Source of the DNA: Prorocentrum cordatum
Taxonomy: Eukaryota > Sar > Dinophyceae > Prorocentrales > Prorocentraceae
Direction: 5' to 3'
Length of the DNA: 64,000 nucleotides
NCBI GenBank assembly: GCA_963575745.1
Contig: CAUYUJ010016371.1
Coordinates: 151,470-215,469, forward strand
This document shows positions 22,244-32,448 of the stretch, one piece after another; position 1 is the stretch's first letter, and every line of letters begins with the position of its first letter. The position numbers were made by a program, and so were the translations under genes. The notes beneath the pieces are model-generated. The model searched no databases. It was not told the DNA's origin and saw only the letters and a program-made list of their open reading frames with translations.

Positions 22244-23444
22244 GGAGGAAGTCTCAGGCGGGAGCTTCGTCGGTGAGTGAATTGTGAGGGAGTCGCAGGC
22301 TGGAGCCCCCTCCCTATGGGGCCCGCACTTCATGTTGGTAATCCGAGCGGGTCATCCGAAACGTGTAACTGTCGTCACTTTTGGGCTCTTGAAGCCTGAA
22401 TATGGAGGAAGTCTCGAGCGGGAGCCTCGTCTGTGAGTGAATTGGGAGGAAGTCTCAGGCGGGAGCCCCCTCCCTATGGGGCCCGCGCTTCATGTTGGTA
22501 ATCCGAGCGGGTCATCCGAAACGTGTAACTGTCGTCACTTTTGGGCTCTTGAGGCCTGAATATGGAGGAAGTCCCGAGCGGGAGCCTCGTCTGTGAGTGA
22601 ATTGCGAAGAAGTCTCAGGCGGGAGCCCCCTCCCTATGGGGCCCGCGCTTCATGTTCGAATCCGAGCGGGTCATCCGCAACGTGCAACTGTCGTCACTTT
22701 TGGGCTCTTGAGACCTGAATATGGAGGAAATCTCGAGCGGGAGCCTAGTCTGTGAGTGAATTGGGAGGAAGTCTCAGGCGGGAGCCCCCTCCCTATGGGG
22801 CCCGCGCTTCATGTTTGTAATCCGAGCGGGTCATCCGAAACGTGTAACTGTCGTCACGTTTGGGTTCTTGAGGCCTGAATATGGAGGAAGTCTAGAGCGG
22901 GAGCCTCGTCTGTGAGTGAATTGCGAGGAAGTCTCAGGCGGGAGCCCCCCCCCCTCATGGGGCCCGCATTTCATGTTTGTAATCCGACCGGGTCATCCGA
23001 AACATGTAACTGTCGCCACTTTTGGGCCACTGAGGCATGAATATGGAGGAAGTCTACAGCGGGAGCCTCGTTTGTGAGTGAATTGCTATGAAGTCTCAGG
23101 CGGGAGCCCCCTCCCTATGGGGCCCGCACTTCATGTTCGAATCCGAGCGGGTCATCCGAAACGTGTAACTGTCGTCACGTTTAAGCCATTGAAGCATGAA
23201 TATGGAGGAAGTCTCGAGCGGGAGCCTCGTGTGTGAGTGAATTGGGAGGATGTCTCAGGCGGGAGCCTCCTCCCTATGGGGCCCGCGCTTCATGTTCGAA
23301 TCCGAGCGGGTCATCCGAAACGTGCAACTGTCGTCACTTTTGGGCTCTTGAGACCTGAATATGGAGGAAGTCTAGAGCGGGAGCCTCGTCTGTGAGTGAA
23401 CTGCGAGGAAGTCTCAGGCGGGAGCCCCCTCCCTATGGGGCCCG
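22244..23444 (+). repeat. 160-bp satellite, about 7.5 copies
   Basis: The word GTGAGTGAATT recurs at 22273, 22433, 22593, 22752, 22912, 23074, 23233 and, as GTGAGTGAACT, at 23392, giving a period of 159-162 nt. Each unit has two related half-sites, GGAAGTCTCGAGCGGGAGCC and GGAAGTCTCAGGCGGGAGCC, then CTATGGGGCCCG, TCATGTT and GAGCGGGTCATCCGAAACGT. It ends abruptly at 23444 inside a unit. Confidence 0.95.
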
Positions 23445-23595
23445 TTTCCCGAGGCGCTGGCCGAGGCGGCGACGGCGCTGAAGAAAATGGATTTGCTTGC
23501 CCCGACGAGGGGGGAGGGGAGGTGCACATTGAGAAAATGCAGGGGGATGAGGAGGGAAGGGGCATGGGGGAGGTCGACGACGAGGAGGAGGTGGC

Positions 23596-23672
23596 GCGAG
23601 AGGAGGAGGAGGAGGAGGAGGAGGAGGAGGAGGAGGAGGAGGAGGAGGAGAAAGAAGAGGAAGAAAAATAAA
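23596..23672. repeat. GGA microsatellite
   Basis: Short GAG/GGA run directly beyond the satellite, following unrelated sequence. Confidence 0.9.
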
Positions 23673-24018
23673 AAGGGGGAAGAAAGGGCAGTGCAGGGGG
23701 CGAGAGGAGAGGGTGTCCGCCAGGGGGAGGAGGAACGGGCAAAGGGTAAGCTAACCAGATTCTCGTGTGGGGTCCTACCGTCGGAGTAGTTTTTTGGTTT
23801 TGGGAGGACGGGTGGGAGTGGACGGAGCGTTCAGGCTTGTTCGAGCTGGCTAACTTGATCACTGTTCTGTTTTAGTAAACACACTCTCCCCTAGGCGCCC
23901 CAGAGACCATGCGCCCCCCCAGCCATCCTTTGTAAAACCAATACAAAACACACTCTGCCTCTAAATTCGGAGCACACGCAGCGAACCCGATGCGGTCTCC
24001 CCATCAGTATCCTTGTCC

Positions 24019-24020
<2 letters not shown>

Positions 24021-24069
<49 letters not shown>

Positions 24070-24106
24070 AGACACAGACACAGACACAGACACAGACACA
24101 GACACA

Positions 24107-24165
<59 letters not shown>
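24021..24165. repeat. CA/CAGACA compound microsatellite
   Basis: CA repeat, then eight CAGACA-type units, then CA repeat. It is absent from the long copy of the element, where GAAAAACCTATACAAAGTAC stands at this point. Confidence 0.95.
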
Positions 24166-24168
<3 letters not shown>

Positions 24169-24176
24169 GTACACTT

Positions 24177-24250
24177 GGCGGCGGCGGCGGCGGCTGCGGC
24201 GGCTGCAGCGGCTGCGGCGGCTGCGGCGGCTGCGGTGGGGCGGCGGCGGG

Positions 24251-24308
<58 letters not shown>

Positions 24309-24458
24309 GCGGCAGCGGCTGCGGCGGCGGCGATTCGGCAAGGGGGGCGGCGGCGGCGGCGGCGGCGGCGGGGGGCGGCGGCGCGGCGGCGGCGCGGTGG
24401 CGGCGGCGGACAGCGGCAGCGGCGGTGGCGGCGGCGGCGACGGCGGCGGCGGCGGACA

Positions 24459-24495
<37 letters not shown>

Positions 24496-24532
24496 GCGGC
24501 GGCGGCGGAGGCGGCGGCGGCGGATTCGCCCC
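24177..24532. repeat. GGC trinucleotide tract
   Basis: About 355 nt of GGC/GCT-rich triplets inside the truncated recombinase element. Confidence 0.95.
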
Positions 24533-24654
24533 CAGCAGCTGCCCATCCAAAGACGACTGCTGAATATGCTGCGGTTCGGGCCAGGCTCGGGTGCTAAGTA
24601 TGTGTTGGGAGGGCGGGTGGGAGTGAACGAGACGGCTTGCGGGCAGGGAGGGGG

Positions 24655-24722
24655 TCTTGACCCTAACCCCTACCCAAACCCCTTCCCCCACCCCAACCCT
24701 AACCCTAACCCCTAACCCCTAC
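24655..24722. repeat. CCCTAAC telomere-like tract
   Basis: CCCTAACCCC and CCCTAACCCTAACCC occur near 24660-24722 at the outer edge of the truncated recombinase copy. At this place the long copy has only CCCCTCCCCCTACCCC. Confidence 0.65.
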
Positions 24723-24940
24723 CTGCCCCCCCCATTGCCTGGCCAAAGGGGGCGGGGATCCGAAATCGCCCCCAGCCCCGTCTCCAGCGCCAAGGGGGGG
24801 TGGTCCGAAAGTGTGTCCCCCCCCCTTAAGGGGAGGAGGGGGGGGTTCTGGGAGCACCCCCCCTCCCCTTTTCAATTACAAGGTAATCCACTGGCGCTCG
24901 TTCCTAATGTTTGACTCTTTTGGAATATCCCTCCTGTGGA

Positions 24941-24960
24941 GAGAGGACCAGGCCCGACTC
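24941..24960 (+). repeat. Solitary 3' end of the introner-like family
   Basis: CTCCTGTGGAGAG followed by AGGCCCGACTC resembles the 3' end of the GTCGGGCATGTCC family. No matching 5' end was found upstream. Confidence 0.4.
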
Positions 24961-24984
24961 AACATCACCAGTGCCTATGCTGCC

Positions 24985-25170
24985 ACGAAGCCTCCAAGCG
25001 GCCACGAAGCCGTCCACGAGGACCTCCCCAGGAGCCACCGAGGACTCCCCCGGGCGAAGCCTCGACCCGCCCAGCGCGCACGAGGCGCCCCCGAGGCGCC
25101 CACGAGGGCCTCTCGAGGCGCCCACGGGAACCCACGAGGCGCCCACGGGGGGGACCGGGGGGGACCTCGA
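24985..25170. repeat. CGAGGCGCCCACGAGG short-word tract
   Basis: Degenerate words without a fixed period, similar to other CCAAGAGGCC tracts but richer in GAGGCGCCC. Confidence 0.6.
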
Positions 25171-25208
25171 ATGACACAGTCTAGGCCTCCCAGATTGAAA
25201 GGGCCCCA

Positions 25209-25351
25209 GAACACACAAATAAATACACACAACCACAAATATGCCCTATATTTTCCCATAGTTTCTGGGTTTCTGTCGTCCCCACCACCCACTTCCCATA
25301 GACTCCCATATTTTCGGGGAAATCGAGGATGAATTTTGTCTGTGTGTGTTC
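25209..25351. repeat. Dispersed inverted-repeat element, family C, copy 2
   Basis: Matches 6391-6531, including GGTTTCTGTCGTCCCC, CCACTTCCCA, and GGGGAAATCGAGGATGAATT followed by TGTCTGTGTGTG. The left CA-rich and right TG-rich arms are again complementary. Confidence 0.65.
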
Positions 25352-25411
25352 TTTTTTCCTCCTGACAGATGGGGCCCGAGCAGATGGGGCCTCCTGGGCG
25401 GGGCCCGAGCA

Positions 25412-25611
25412 GATGGGGTCGGAGGATCGCGCCGCATCGCCGATGCCTCCGCGATGCGGCTCGATGGGGAGCCCGATGGGCTTCACGTCGACGTCGCCGA
25501 TGCATCGCCCACGTTGCCGGTGCATCGCTGGTGCATCGCCGATGCATGGCCGATACAGAGCCGATGCATCACCAATGTATCGGCGATGCGGCGAGATCCT
25601 CCGACCCCATC
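25412..25611. mobile_element. Inverted-repeat element, family E, copy 1
   Basis: Arms of 35 nt at 25412-25446 and 25577-25611 match as inverted repeats at about 33 of 35 positions (GATGGGGTCGGAGGATC...CGCCGCATCGCCGAT). The centre repeats GCATCG words. A matching element is at 47660-47815. The outer AGATGGGGCCCGAGCAG words at 25367-25411 may extend the left arm. Confidence 0.75.
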
Positions 25612-25613
25612 GG

Positions 25614-25905
25614 GGAGGGGAGGAGGAGGAGGAGGAGGAGGAGGGGAGGGGGAGGGGGAGGAGGAGGAGGAGGAGGAGGAGGAGGAGGAGGAGGAGGAGG
25701 AGGAGGAGGAGGAGGAGGGGGAGGAGGAGGAGGAGTACGAGGAGGAGGAGGATGAGGAGGAGGGGAGGAGGAGGAGGAGGAGGACGACGACGACGACGAG
25801 GGGGAGGAGGAGGGGAGGAGGAGGAGGAGGAGGAGGAGGAGGAGGAGGAGGAGGAGGGAGGGAGGAGGAGGGGGAGGAGGAGGGGGAGGGGGAGGAGAAG
25901 GCCAG
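25614..25905. repeat. GGA microsatellite
   Basis: About 290 nt of GAG/GGA triplets with ACGACG interruptions, directly abutting the right arm of the family E element. Confidence 0.95.
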
Positions 25906-27147
25906 CGTGGGGCGCGGTTTGCTAGGGGTCGGTTAGGCCGCCCCTGACCTTCCGGAGCATAGGAAAGAACCCATGACTGACTGCAAGCACTGCCTGGGGG
26001 ATGCTTGGGTAAACGAGCAGAGCGCTGTCCGGGGAGGAATGCACAGGGAGAGTTCCGGAAGCTGGACAATCAACGAAAGCAGAGGAAAAGTCATGGGACA
26101 ACTCTTTGCTTCCTGAGCGCGGCGTCGGGGGGGAGAACGACTCATCCAACAGCGCCTCCCCTTCGACGTCCTCGTCGTCACCCCTGTCGTCGTCCTCGTC
26201 GCGCGCCTCGTCCTCGTCCTCGTCCTCGTCATGTCGTCTTCGTCTGTGTCCTAGTCGTCGCCCTTGTCCTCGCACTCGTCCTCGCCTGCGTTCTCGTCGA
26301 CAACCTTGTCCTCCTTGGTCATCGGCATTGTCATCGATCCTCCTCCTCCTCCTCCTCCTCGTCGCCGTCTGCCTCGTCGTCATCGTCTTGCGAAGAAGGG
26401 GGCGCCGGCGGGAGAGTGTGCCAGAGGCGGACGCATGTAGACCACGAACTTGCCCTGGCGCGGCGGGGCAGATGCCAGACGTAGGAGGAGGTCGCATGTC
26501 AAGAAGAATGGAGAGGATGATGGGCACGAAAGGGAGGAGGAGGAGGAGGAGGAGGATGTGGAAAAAGGACGCGTGGGTGAACGGACAGGGAGGATGACAC
26601 AGGGCGGGGGGGGACTAAAAGAGGATGGATAAGGGAAGAGAGAAGATGCAGAAGAGGGAGGAGGGGAAGCGAGCAAGGGGGAGGCGAGTGAGCAGAGAGT
26701 GCAAGGAAGGAGGGAGAAGAGAGAGGAGGAGAGAAGACAGGAGGCAGAGGAGGGTCGAAGATTTGATGGATGTTAAATGTGCTCCCGTGGCCGATAAAAA
26801 AAGAACGAACGGCAAAATGGCAGTGATGCAAGGCAGAGAAAAGGCGACACACGATCATGTGAGATCACAATGTGACGACACGGGACACAACTGAAGGCCT
26901 CCTGACAGGGGCCGGCACAAATGGGTCCTCAGACTTCGCCGCACCCACGATGCATCGGCAATGCATCGGGGGGAGGACGAGCAACGATGAATCAGCAATG
27001 AACAATGCGCGGGGAATTCAAATGAATTTCGCCACTCACGCTGGAAGTGGCATAGAACTCTGCGCAACCCGACTTGCAGGGAAAGCGGGCCAACCTTTGC
27101 CAGAATGGGCTGTCCCCACTGGCGGAAGGGAGGATGAGGAGGAACGT
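25906..27147. other. No gene recognised; purine-rich 26490-26790
   Basis: A 201-residue minus-strand frame (25922-26527) has an acidic/basic centre made by GTC/CTC triplets and an ordinary-looking C-terminus (LSHDFSSAFVDCPASGTLPV). It has no known domain and no support beyond being open. The purine-rich part at 26490-26790 is degenerate GGA/GAA. The words near 26920-26970 (CTTCGCCGCACCCACGATG) resemble a family E remnant. Confidence 0.4.
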
Positions 27148-27205
27148 CCTCCCCCTCCTCCTCCTCCTCCTCCTCCTTCTTTTCTCTCCCTCTCCTCCTC
27201 CGTCG
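27148..27205. repeat. TCC microsatellite
   Basis: Short CCTCCTCCT run. Confidence 0.85.
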
Positions 27206-27329
27206 CCGGGATGGAAAACGCCCGGGCTCCAGATTGCATTGCCTATCCGATGCAGCGGTGCCGCGGGGCGGCCTGGTCGTCCCCCTCGGGCCACAGATCA
27301 AGGAGGTCTGGGGAAGCACGGGGGGTGTC

Positions 27330-27525
27330 TCTGGGGGAACGAAAGGGGGGGATAGCAAAGGGCAGGGTAGAGACTCAGCTCACGTAGCTGATTTTCCTGG
27401 CGCCTCCCGGCGCCGGGAGGCGCCCATGCATCGCGGAATGGGCCCAGCGGCGGGACCGAAACTAGCTGCATGCAGCAGATTTAGTACCTCCCCCTTTCCC
27501 TATCCCGCCCTTTCGTTCGGCCCGA
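27330..27525 (+). mobile_element. Inverted-repeat element, family A, copy 1 (5-bp duplication GTGTC)
   Basis: Begins TCTGGGGGAACGAAAGGGGG and ends CCCTTTCGTTCGGCCCGA. The ends are inverted repeats of about 37 nt. Flanks are GTGTC at 27325-27329 and GTGTC at 27526-27530. The interior holds CAGCTCACGTAGCTG and the palindrome GCTGCATGCAGC. Confidence 0.85.
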
Positions 27526-27530
27526 GTGTC

Positions 27531-28600
27531 GGAGGATGGAGGAGGGATGAACTACGGGTACAGTAATGTAGGATGAAGATCAAGGCATGTCCAGGGAGGG
27601 CTCAACAGGCAGGAATGCCCCGCGCCATGATTGATGATTGGATTCCAGACCTGCTCGCTGGCGTCGCTGTCGTCGCTGGTATTCCTTGGTCGTTCACCCG
27701 AGAACCTTTCCTAGCGGCAGAATGCGCTTCTGCATATCCTCCGATCTGTGCTTCCATATCGGCCATCCTACATGACTCCTCTTCCTCCTCCTTGCCGAAG
27801 ATGACGGGAGGAAAATAATGGGAAACAATAGAACGCATGGTAAAACAACTGCATCAGATGGCATCGGAATGGGGGACAATAACGGATCACGCGCGACGCC
27901 TTGCTGTCTATCGCGCAGAGCTTCTGCGACGGGTCCACGTCGCACACGGGCATGGTGGACTCAGCGTAGCCACTTGGCCTTGCAAGGGGGAATCCAAACT
28001 GTACCCTCCGCGATCACATGCTCGCCAGGCCGTTCTACGCGGCGCCTGCCAAACTTGTTGCACAAAACGGAGTAGGAAGAACACTTCCCATGTGCCAGCG
28101 AACGCGTCCCACACACCAGCATAATACATAATACACGCGCACACACATGCGTCACTCTAACACCTTAACACGCTCTGACCGAAGACGATCTGGAAGGGCG
28201 AGCCCAAGTGATCAAACGTGCAATTCAGAAGTACAAGACCTGTGACTGTCCAATGAAGCCATCCTCAAAGCGTCTGCCATCCAAGTGGTCCCTGATCGGA
28301 AATCCGCCGACCCTGTCGGCGTGTGTGAGGGGCTTGGCTGTTCGAGTCGTCGTCCCCGTCAGTCGTTGTCTCCGTCGCCCCCCTTTCCCAAAGGGCTCCC
28401 AACTTCGCGCTCTCACGCCGCCTCCAAGGGGAGAAGAGGAGGATGAGGAATCGGAGCCGAACCGCGAAGCGCGACTAACTTCGCGTCCTCGAGGGCGCCC
28501 CTGTTTCCCTGAACCCCTCCTCCTCAAGCTCGTCAGGGAGAGAACAACCTAGGAATGTCGTAATCGAGTCGAAGGGAAGCCCCTTTCCTTCGATTTGGAG
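27531..28600. other. About 1 kb of mixed DNA, no gene recognised
   Basis: One of the few stretches without obvious repeats. Open frames up to about 110 residues occur on both strands (for example plus 28208-28552), but none has a known motif. A diverged single-copy exon cannot be excluded. Confidence 0.35.
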
Positions 28601-28608
28601 TCCCGAAG

Positions 28609-28799
28609 CGGTGCGGTGACGGACCGTGCGGTGACCTCGAAATCCCACAAGACCTCACCGCACGGTCCGTCACCGCACGGTTTTGGGACCTTGGAGGCGC
28701 CTGTCGCCCGAGACACCCTCGGAAAACGACCCGAGTCCCAAAACCGCGCGGTGACCCTGATTCCCCATCGACTCACCGCACGGTGTGGTCACCGCACCG
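28609..28799. mobile_element. Inverted-repeat element, family D, copy 1
   Basis: Ends CGGTGCGGTGAC and GTCACCGCACCG are perfect inverted repeats, and the match continues inwards (ACCGTGCGGTGA/TCACCGCACGGT). Further internal copies of the same word make nested hairpins (28645-28680 and 28745-28755). The flanks TTTGGAGTCCCGAA and GGGGGCCCCCG are also shared with copy 2, so the true unit may be slightly longer. Confidence 0.8.
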
Positions 28800-28849
28800 T
28801 TTGGGGGCCCCCGATTCGATCCCTTCCCCGCCCCCGGGGGGGGGGGGTC

Positions 28850-29290
28850 GCCGCCCAGATGCGGTTTTCCCCCCCGTGGGAGCCTTGGGGCCTCAGAAAG
28901 CACCAAGACAGGCCAGGAGCGCCCCAAGAGGCCGCAAGAGGGTCCCCAATCGCCAAACGATCGGTCCAAAACGATTTCACGCCCTCCAAACTGCCCAGGA
29001 AGCCCCAAAACCCAAAGCCATTGATTTTGCATCGGTGTTTGGAACATGTGGGCGTTCTTGCCTTTTCACTTGCCGCCGCTCCAAAACGGCGCAAGAGGCC
29101 CCGAAGATCTCCCCAAGACGGCCCAAGAGGCCTCCAAGAGGGCCCAAAACAACCCATGAGGACCCCAAAACAGCCAAAACGCATCCAAAACGGCCCCAAG
29201 AGCGTGCCCAGGCGGGGGACCCGAACGGACATTTCAGGCCTTCGGCCCCAAGAGGCCCTCGATGGCGCCCTTGACTTTTCCCGGAGCGGT
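28850..29290. repeat. CCAAGAGGCC short-word tract
   Basis: Degenerate GCCCCAAGAGGCC and CCCAAAACGG words without a fixed period. Confidence 0.6.
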
Positions 29291-29424
29291 GACGGGCAAG
29301 TCCGCTGTTGGCCCCCAGGTGCGGTGGTCCGCGTGGCGCTGCTGGAGCTGCTGCGCACGCGGAGAGGCTGCATATTATGCGAGCCTGCCCCGGCGACCGG
29401 AGCCTCGCCCGGCGCGCGGGCGGT

Positions 29425-29678
29425 ACACCGAGGGGCCCGCTGGAACCTCCGCGCTGCTGCAAAATCGGGATTGAATGGGCAGGATGAGGTAGGGCATATC
29501 TTCCTACAGGGGGATGGTGGACGATTGTTTTGTTTGAAATGTTCAACACATGCCCCACAATAGGCAAGCTTACTCGCCCGTGCGCGAACGGCACACCGAG
29601 GGGCCCGCTGGAACATCCTTGCTGTTGCACAATCGGGAACGCATGGGTAAAATGAGGTCGGGCATGTCCTCCTACCGG
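29425..29678 (+). repeat. Two-copy repeat carrying introner-family 5' ends
   Basis: The phrase ACACCGAGGGGCCCGCTGGA recurs at about 29430 and 29592. It is followed each time by a GCTGTTGCACAATCGGGA-type stretch and then an introner-like 5' end (GTAGGGCATATCTTCCTAC at 29489 and GTCGGGCATGTCCTCCTAC at 29657). The stretch 29488-29555, with GCATATC and ACATGCCCCAC as ends, may be a very short element. Confidence 0.55.
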
Positions 29679-30216
29679 GCGCACAACCGCAACTGGGCGA
29701 CACATTTCAACCCGCCCGCGGGCGCACAACCGCAACCGCAAGTACGCGATACATTTGAACCCGCCCGCGGGCGCGCAACCGCAACCGCATTTGGGCGACA
29801 CATTTCAAACAGACCGCGGGCGCGCAACCACAACCGCAACTGGGCGATACACTTTGACCCGCCCGCGGGCGCGCAACCGCAACCGCAACTGGGCGACGCA
29901 TTTCATGCTGCCCGCGGGCGCGCGACCGCAACCGCACGTGGGCGACACATTTCAACCCGCCCGCGGGCGCGCAAAGGCAACTACGCGACACATATCGGTC
30001 CGCCCGCGGGCGCGCAACCGCAACCGCAACTGGGCGACGCATGTCAATCCGCCCGCCCACGCGTAACCGCAACCGCAACTGGGTGACACATGTCAAGCAG
30101 CCCGCGGGCGCGCAACCGCAACTCGGCGACGCATTTCAACCCGCCCGCGGGCGCGCAACCGCAATCCCAACTGGGCGACACATTTCAACCCGCCCGCAGG
30201 CGCGCAACTGCAACCT
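29679..30216 (+). repeat. 49-bp minisatellite, about 11 copies
   Basis: Units read AACTGGGCGACACATTTCAA, then CCCGCCCGCGGGCGCGCAAC, then CGCAACCGC, 49 nt in all. CGCCCGCGGGCG inside each unit is a palindrome. Because 49 is not a multiple of three, peptides rotate through frames. The array directly follows an introner-like 5' end. Confidence 0.9.
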
Positions 30217-31330
30217 CACCGCTCACTCGCCGTCCTCCTCCAGGGAATCGGAGGCGGAGAAAGGGCGGGAGGGAGGTGGGAGGAAGGGGGGACGGCGGAC
30301 GGAGGCGGGAGGGAGGAGGAGGTAGGGGGGGGAAGAGGAGACGGAGGGAGAGTAGAGAGCTCACAGTGATTGGGGGCGGACAACTTCTGCCCCCCCCCCC
30401 GTTCCACGTAAATGGATCTCCACAAGGCTCCAGACCCTGGATTCCTTATCCAAGGCCTCCACGGTCTGCGATGCCCGCGGATGTAGGTGCATCGGCGCCG
30501 TTTTATTCATGCAGTCTGCCGCGTCTTATCCATGATCTGGTGCAGGAGCAGGTGGAGGAGGAGGGGGAGGACGAGCAGGAGGGAAGGGAGGAGGAGGAGC
30601 AGCAGCAGGACGTGGAGGAGGATGAGGAAGAGCAGCAAGACGCAGCAGGACGCAGACGCACTGCGGCAGTGCCGGGCTCGCACTGAGGGGGTGTGTGTTA
30701 CGTTATGCGGGGGGGGTGACGGGGGTAGCGTTACGTTATGGGGGGGGGGTAGGAGCACAACGCGCGCCATGTCCCAGAGGTGAAAAAACCTCTCTACGTC
30801 CCTCTTTCAGTCTGGAGCGTTGGCGGGACTGGGTTTAGTGCGGCCTGGTTCAATAATCTGCCCCGGGGGCGCGCCCCCGCACCCCTCTCCGCCGATCGGC
30901 CCCGTCGCCACCCGAAGAGAAACACCAGCTGCGGCAGACCTGGCTTATCGAGCCTGGCCCCTTCTTGGGGCTTTGGAGTCCAGCGTCGACTACACGCAAA
31001 GAGTGACCCTAGGCAAGAGTGATCTTCGGTGCGCGGCCTCAGGGGGCGGCGAAGGACGCAGATCCAAACGCGCGAGCCAATGCTGGGGCCACCCCTGTGC
31101 ACCCGCACCAAAGGTCACTCCGGCGAAAAAATGTTCTTATGCGTAGCCGACAATGACTGATTGCCCTCCATTACCCAGGTTCGGATTCTGGGCGGCGGCT
31201 GCAGAGTCGCCACCCAGAGTGTTGCGCTGGCCCGGTCGTGGGACACGCAGCTGGATGCGGGGTCCCCGGAGTCCCGCCCATTTCCTCTGGGCTGGCGCTG
31301 CATCCTGAGCTGTTGTTTTGGAGTCCCGAA
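30217..31330. other. Purine-rich and mixed DNA, no gene recognised
   Basis: Degenerate GGAGGGAGG and GAGGAGCAG tracts at 30240-30355 and 30545-30650, then mixed sequence with a direct repeat of GTTACGTTATG (30698 and 30730). No supported coding region. Confidence 0.4.
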
Positions 31331-31331
31331 A

Positions 31332-31715
31332 CGGTGCGGTGACAGACCGTGCAATGACCTCGGAACCCCAGGCGACCTCACCGCACGGCCCGTCACCGCA
31401 CAGTCGTGGGACCCTGGAGGCCCCTGTCGCCCGAGACGCCCTCGGAGAGAGACTCGAGGCCCAAAACCGCGCGGCGACCCCGAAAATTCCCACCGACTCA
31501 CCGAGGAGGAGGAGAAGGAGGAGGAGGAGGAGGAGGAGGAGGAGGAGGAGGAGGGAGGAGGAGGAGGGGGGGAGGGGAGGAGGAGGAGGGGAGGAGGAGG
31601 AGGAGGGAGGAGGAGGAGGAGGAGGAGGGGAGGAGGGAGGAGGGGGAGGAGGAGGATGAGGAGGAGGAAGAGGAGGAGGAGGGAGGAGGAGGAGCACGCT
31701 GTGGTCACCGCACCG
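31332..31715. mobile_element. Inverted-repeat element, family D, copy 2, interrupted by GGA repeat
   Basis: Aligns with 28609-28799 from ACGGTGCGGTGAC to GTGGTCACCGCACCGT. A GGA tract (31503-31694) sits exactly where copy 1 reads CTCACCG directly into CACGGTGTGGTCACC. Without the tract the two copies are about equal in length. Confidence 0.8.
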
Positions 31716-31872
31716 TTCTCTGGGGGCCCCCGGTGCTGCCCCGAAGCCCCGGGGGCCCGCCCCGGAGCTGCTGCCCGCGGGAGCTCCGAGCGCGCGCGTC
31801 GCCCTGGCGTGGTCGACGCACGCAGCTCCAGCACGTGCTCGGGACGCCCGAGAAATCCCAGCGCCCCGCCCC

Positions 31873-32010
31873 CTCCTCCTCCACCTCCTCCTCCTCCTCC
31901 TCCTCCTCGTCCTCCTCCTTCTTCTCCTCCTCCTCCTCCTCCATCCTTTCCACCTGGCTCCTCCTCCTCCGCCTCCTCCGCCTCACCCTCCTCCTCCTTC
32001 TCCCCCCTCC
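31873..32010. repeat. TCC microsatellite
   Basis: CCTCCTCCT tract with interruptions. Confidence 0.9.
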
Positions 32011-32246
32011 AATAGTACTGCGAATCTAATCGGATATCCGATTGGATGCCACGCCGATGTCGACGCCGACGACGACGACGACGAATGGGGATCTCATTGC
32101 CGTCACATGAGGAGGCGCCCTCTGGTTTCCAATGCGCTGGAATCCAGAGCGTGCCTCCTGGTGTCGAGGCAACGCTTCCAGGGTGCCAGAAACGTTATCG
32201 TTTCACCGGAAGGGGGGGTCTGAAATACTTTGGACGCCTGAAAGGT

Positions 32247-32423
32247 GTACGGAAAGAGTGGGTACAATGCCCAACAACAATTGCTGTCCCAAACCAACAG
32301 CGACCGCTGTTGGGCAGGCGGCCTTCTGTCTCACATGGACACAGGCCGCGGCGGCGCGGACAGCGAGTCCGGTTCAGAATGAGCAGGAACTGCTGTTGGG
32401 CATTGTACCCATTCTTTCCGTAC
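32247..32423. mobile_element. Inverted-repeat element, family F (single copy)
   Basis: The left arm starts GTACGGAAAGAGTGGGTACA and the right arm ends in its complement (CCATTCTTTCCGTAC). About 30 nt match with one mismatch, followed by a weaker 10 nt. The loop contains GACCGCTGTTGGGCAGGCGG. No clear target duplication and no second copy in the window. Confidence 0.75.
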
Positions 32424-32448
32424 CCATGTCGGTCGTCCTGATGTGCTG

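Larger units (their letters stand above)
23880..24691 (-). mobile_element. Tyrosine-recombinase element, truncated copy without recombinase
   Basis: On the minus strand the leader 24691-24533 matches 18060-17909 (shared GGATTCGCCCCCAG, CTGCCCATCCAAAGACGACT and GTGTTGGGAGGGCGGGTGGG). A GGC tract follows, and then the block with TAAATTCGGAGCAC, GCAGCGAACCCG and CCATCAGTATCC that lies at 17520-17610 in the long copy. The match stops near 23900 and no recombinase domain follows. A CA/CAGACA microsatellite has grown between the GGC tract and the conserved block. Confidence 0.75.

Noticed and set aside
22244-23444. Regular repeats like a CRISPR array
   Set aside because: The whole 160-bp unit is repeated, with no unique spacers between short identical repeats, and the genome is eukaryotic.
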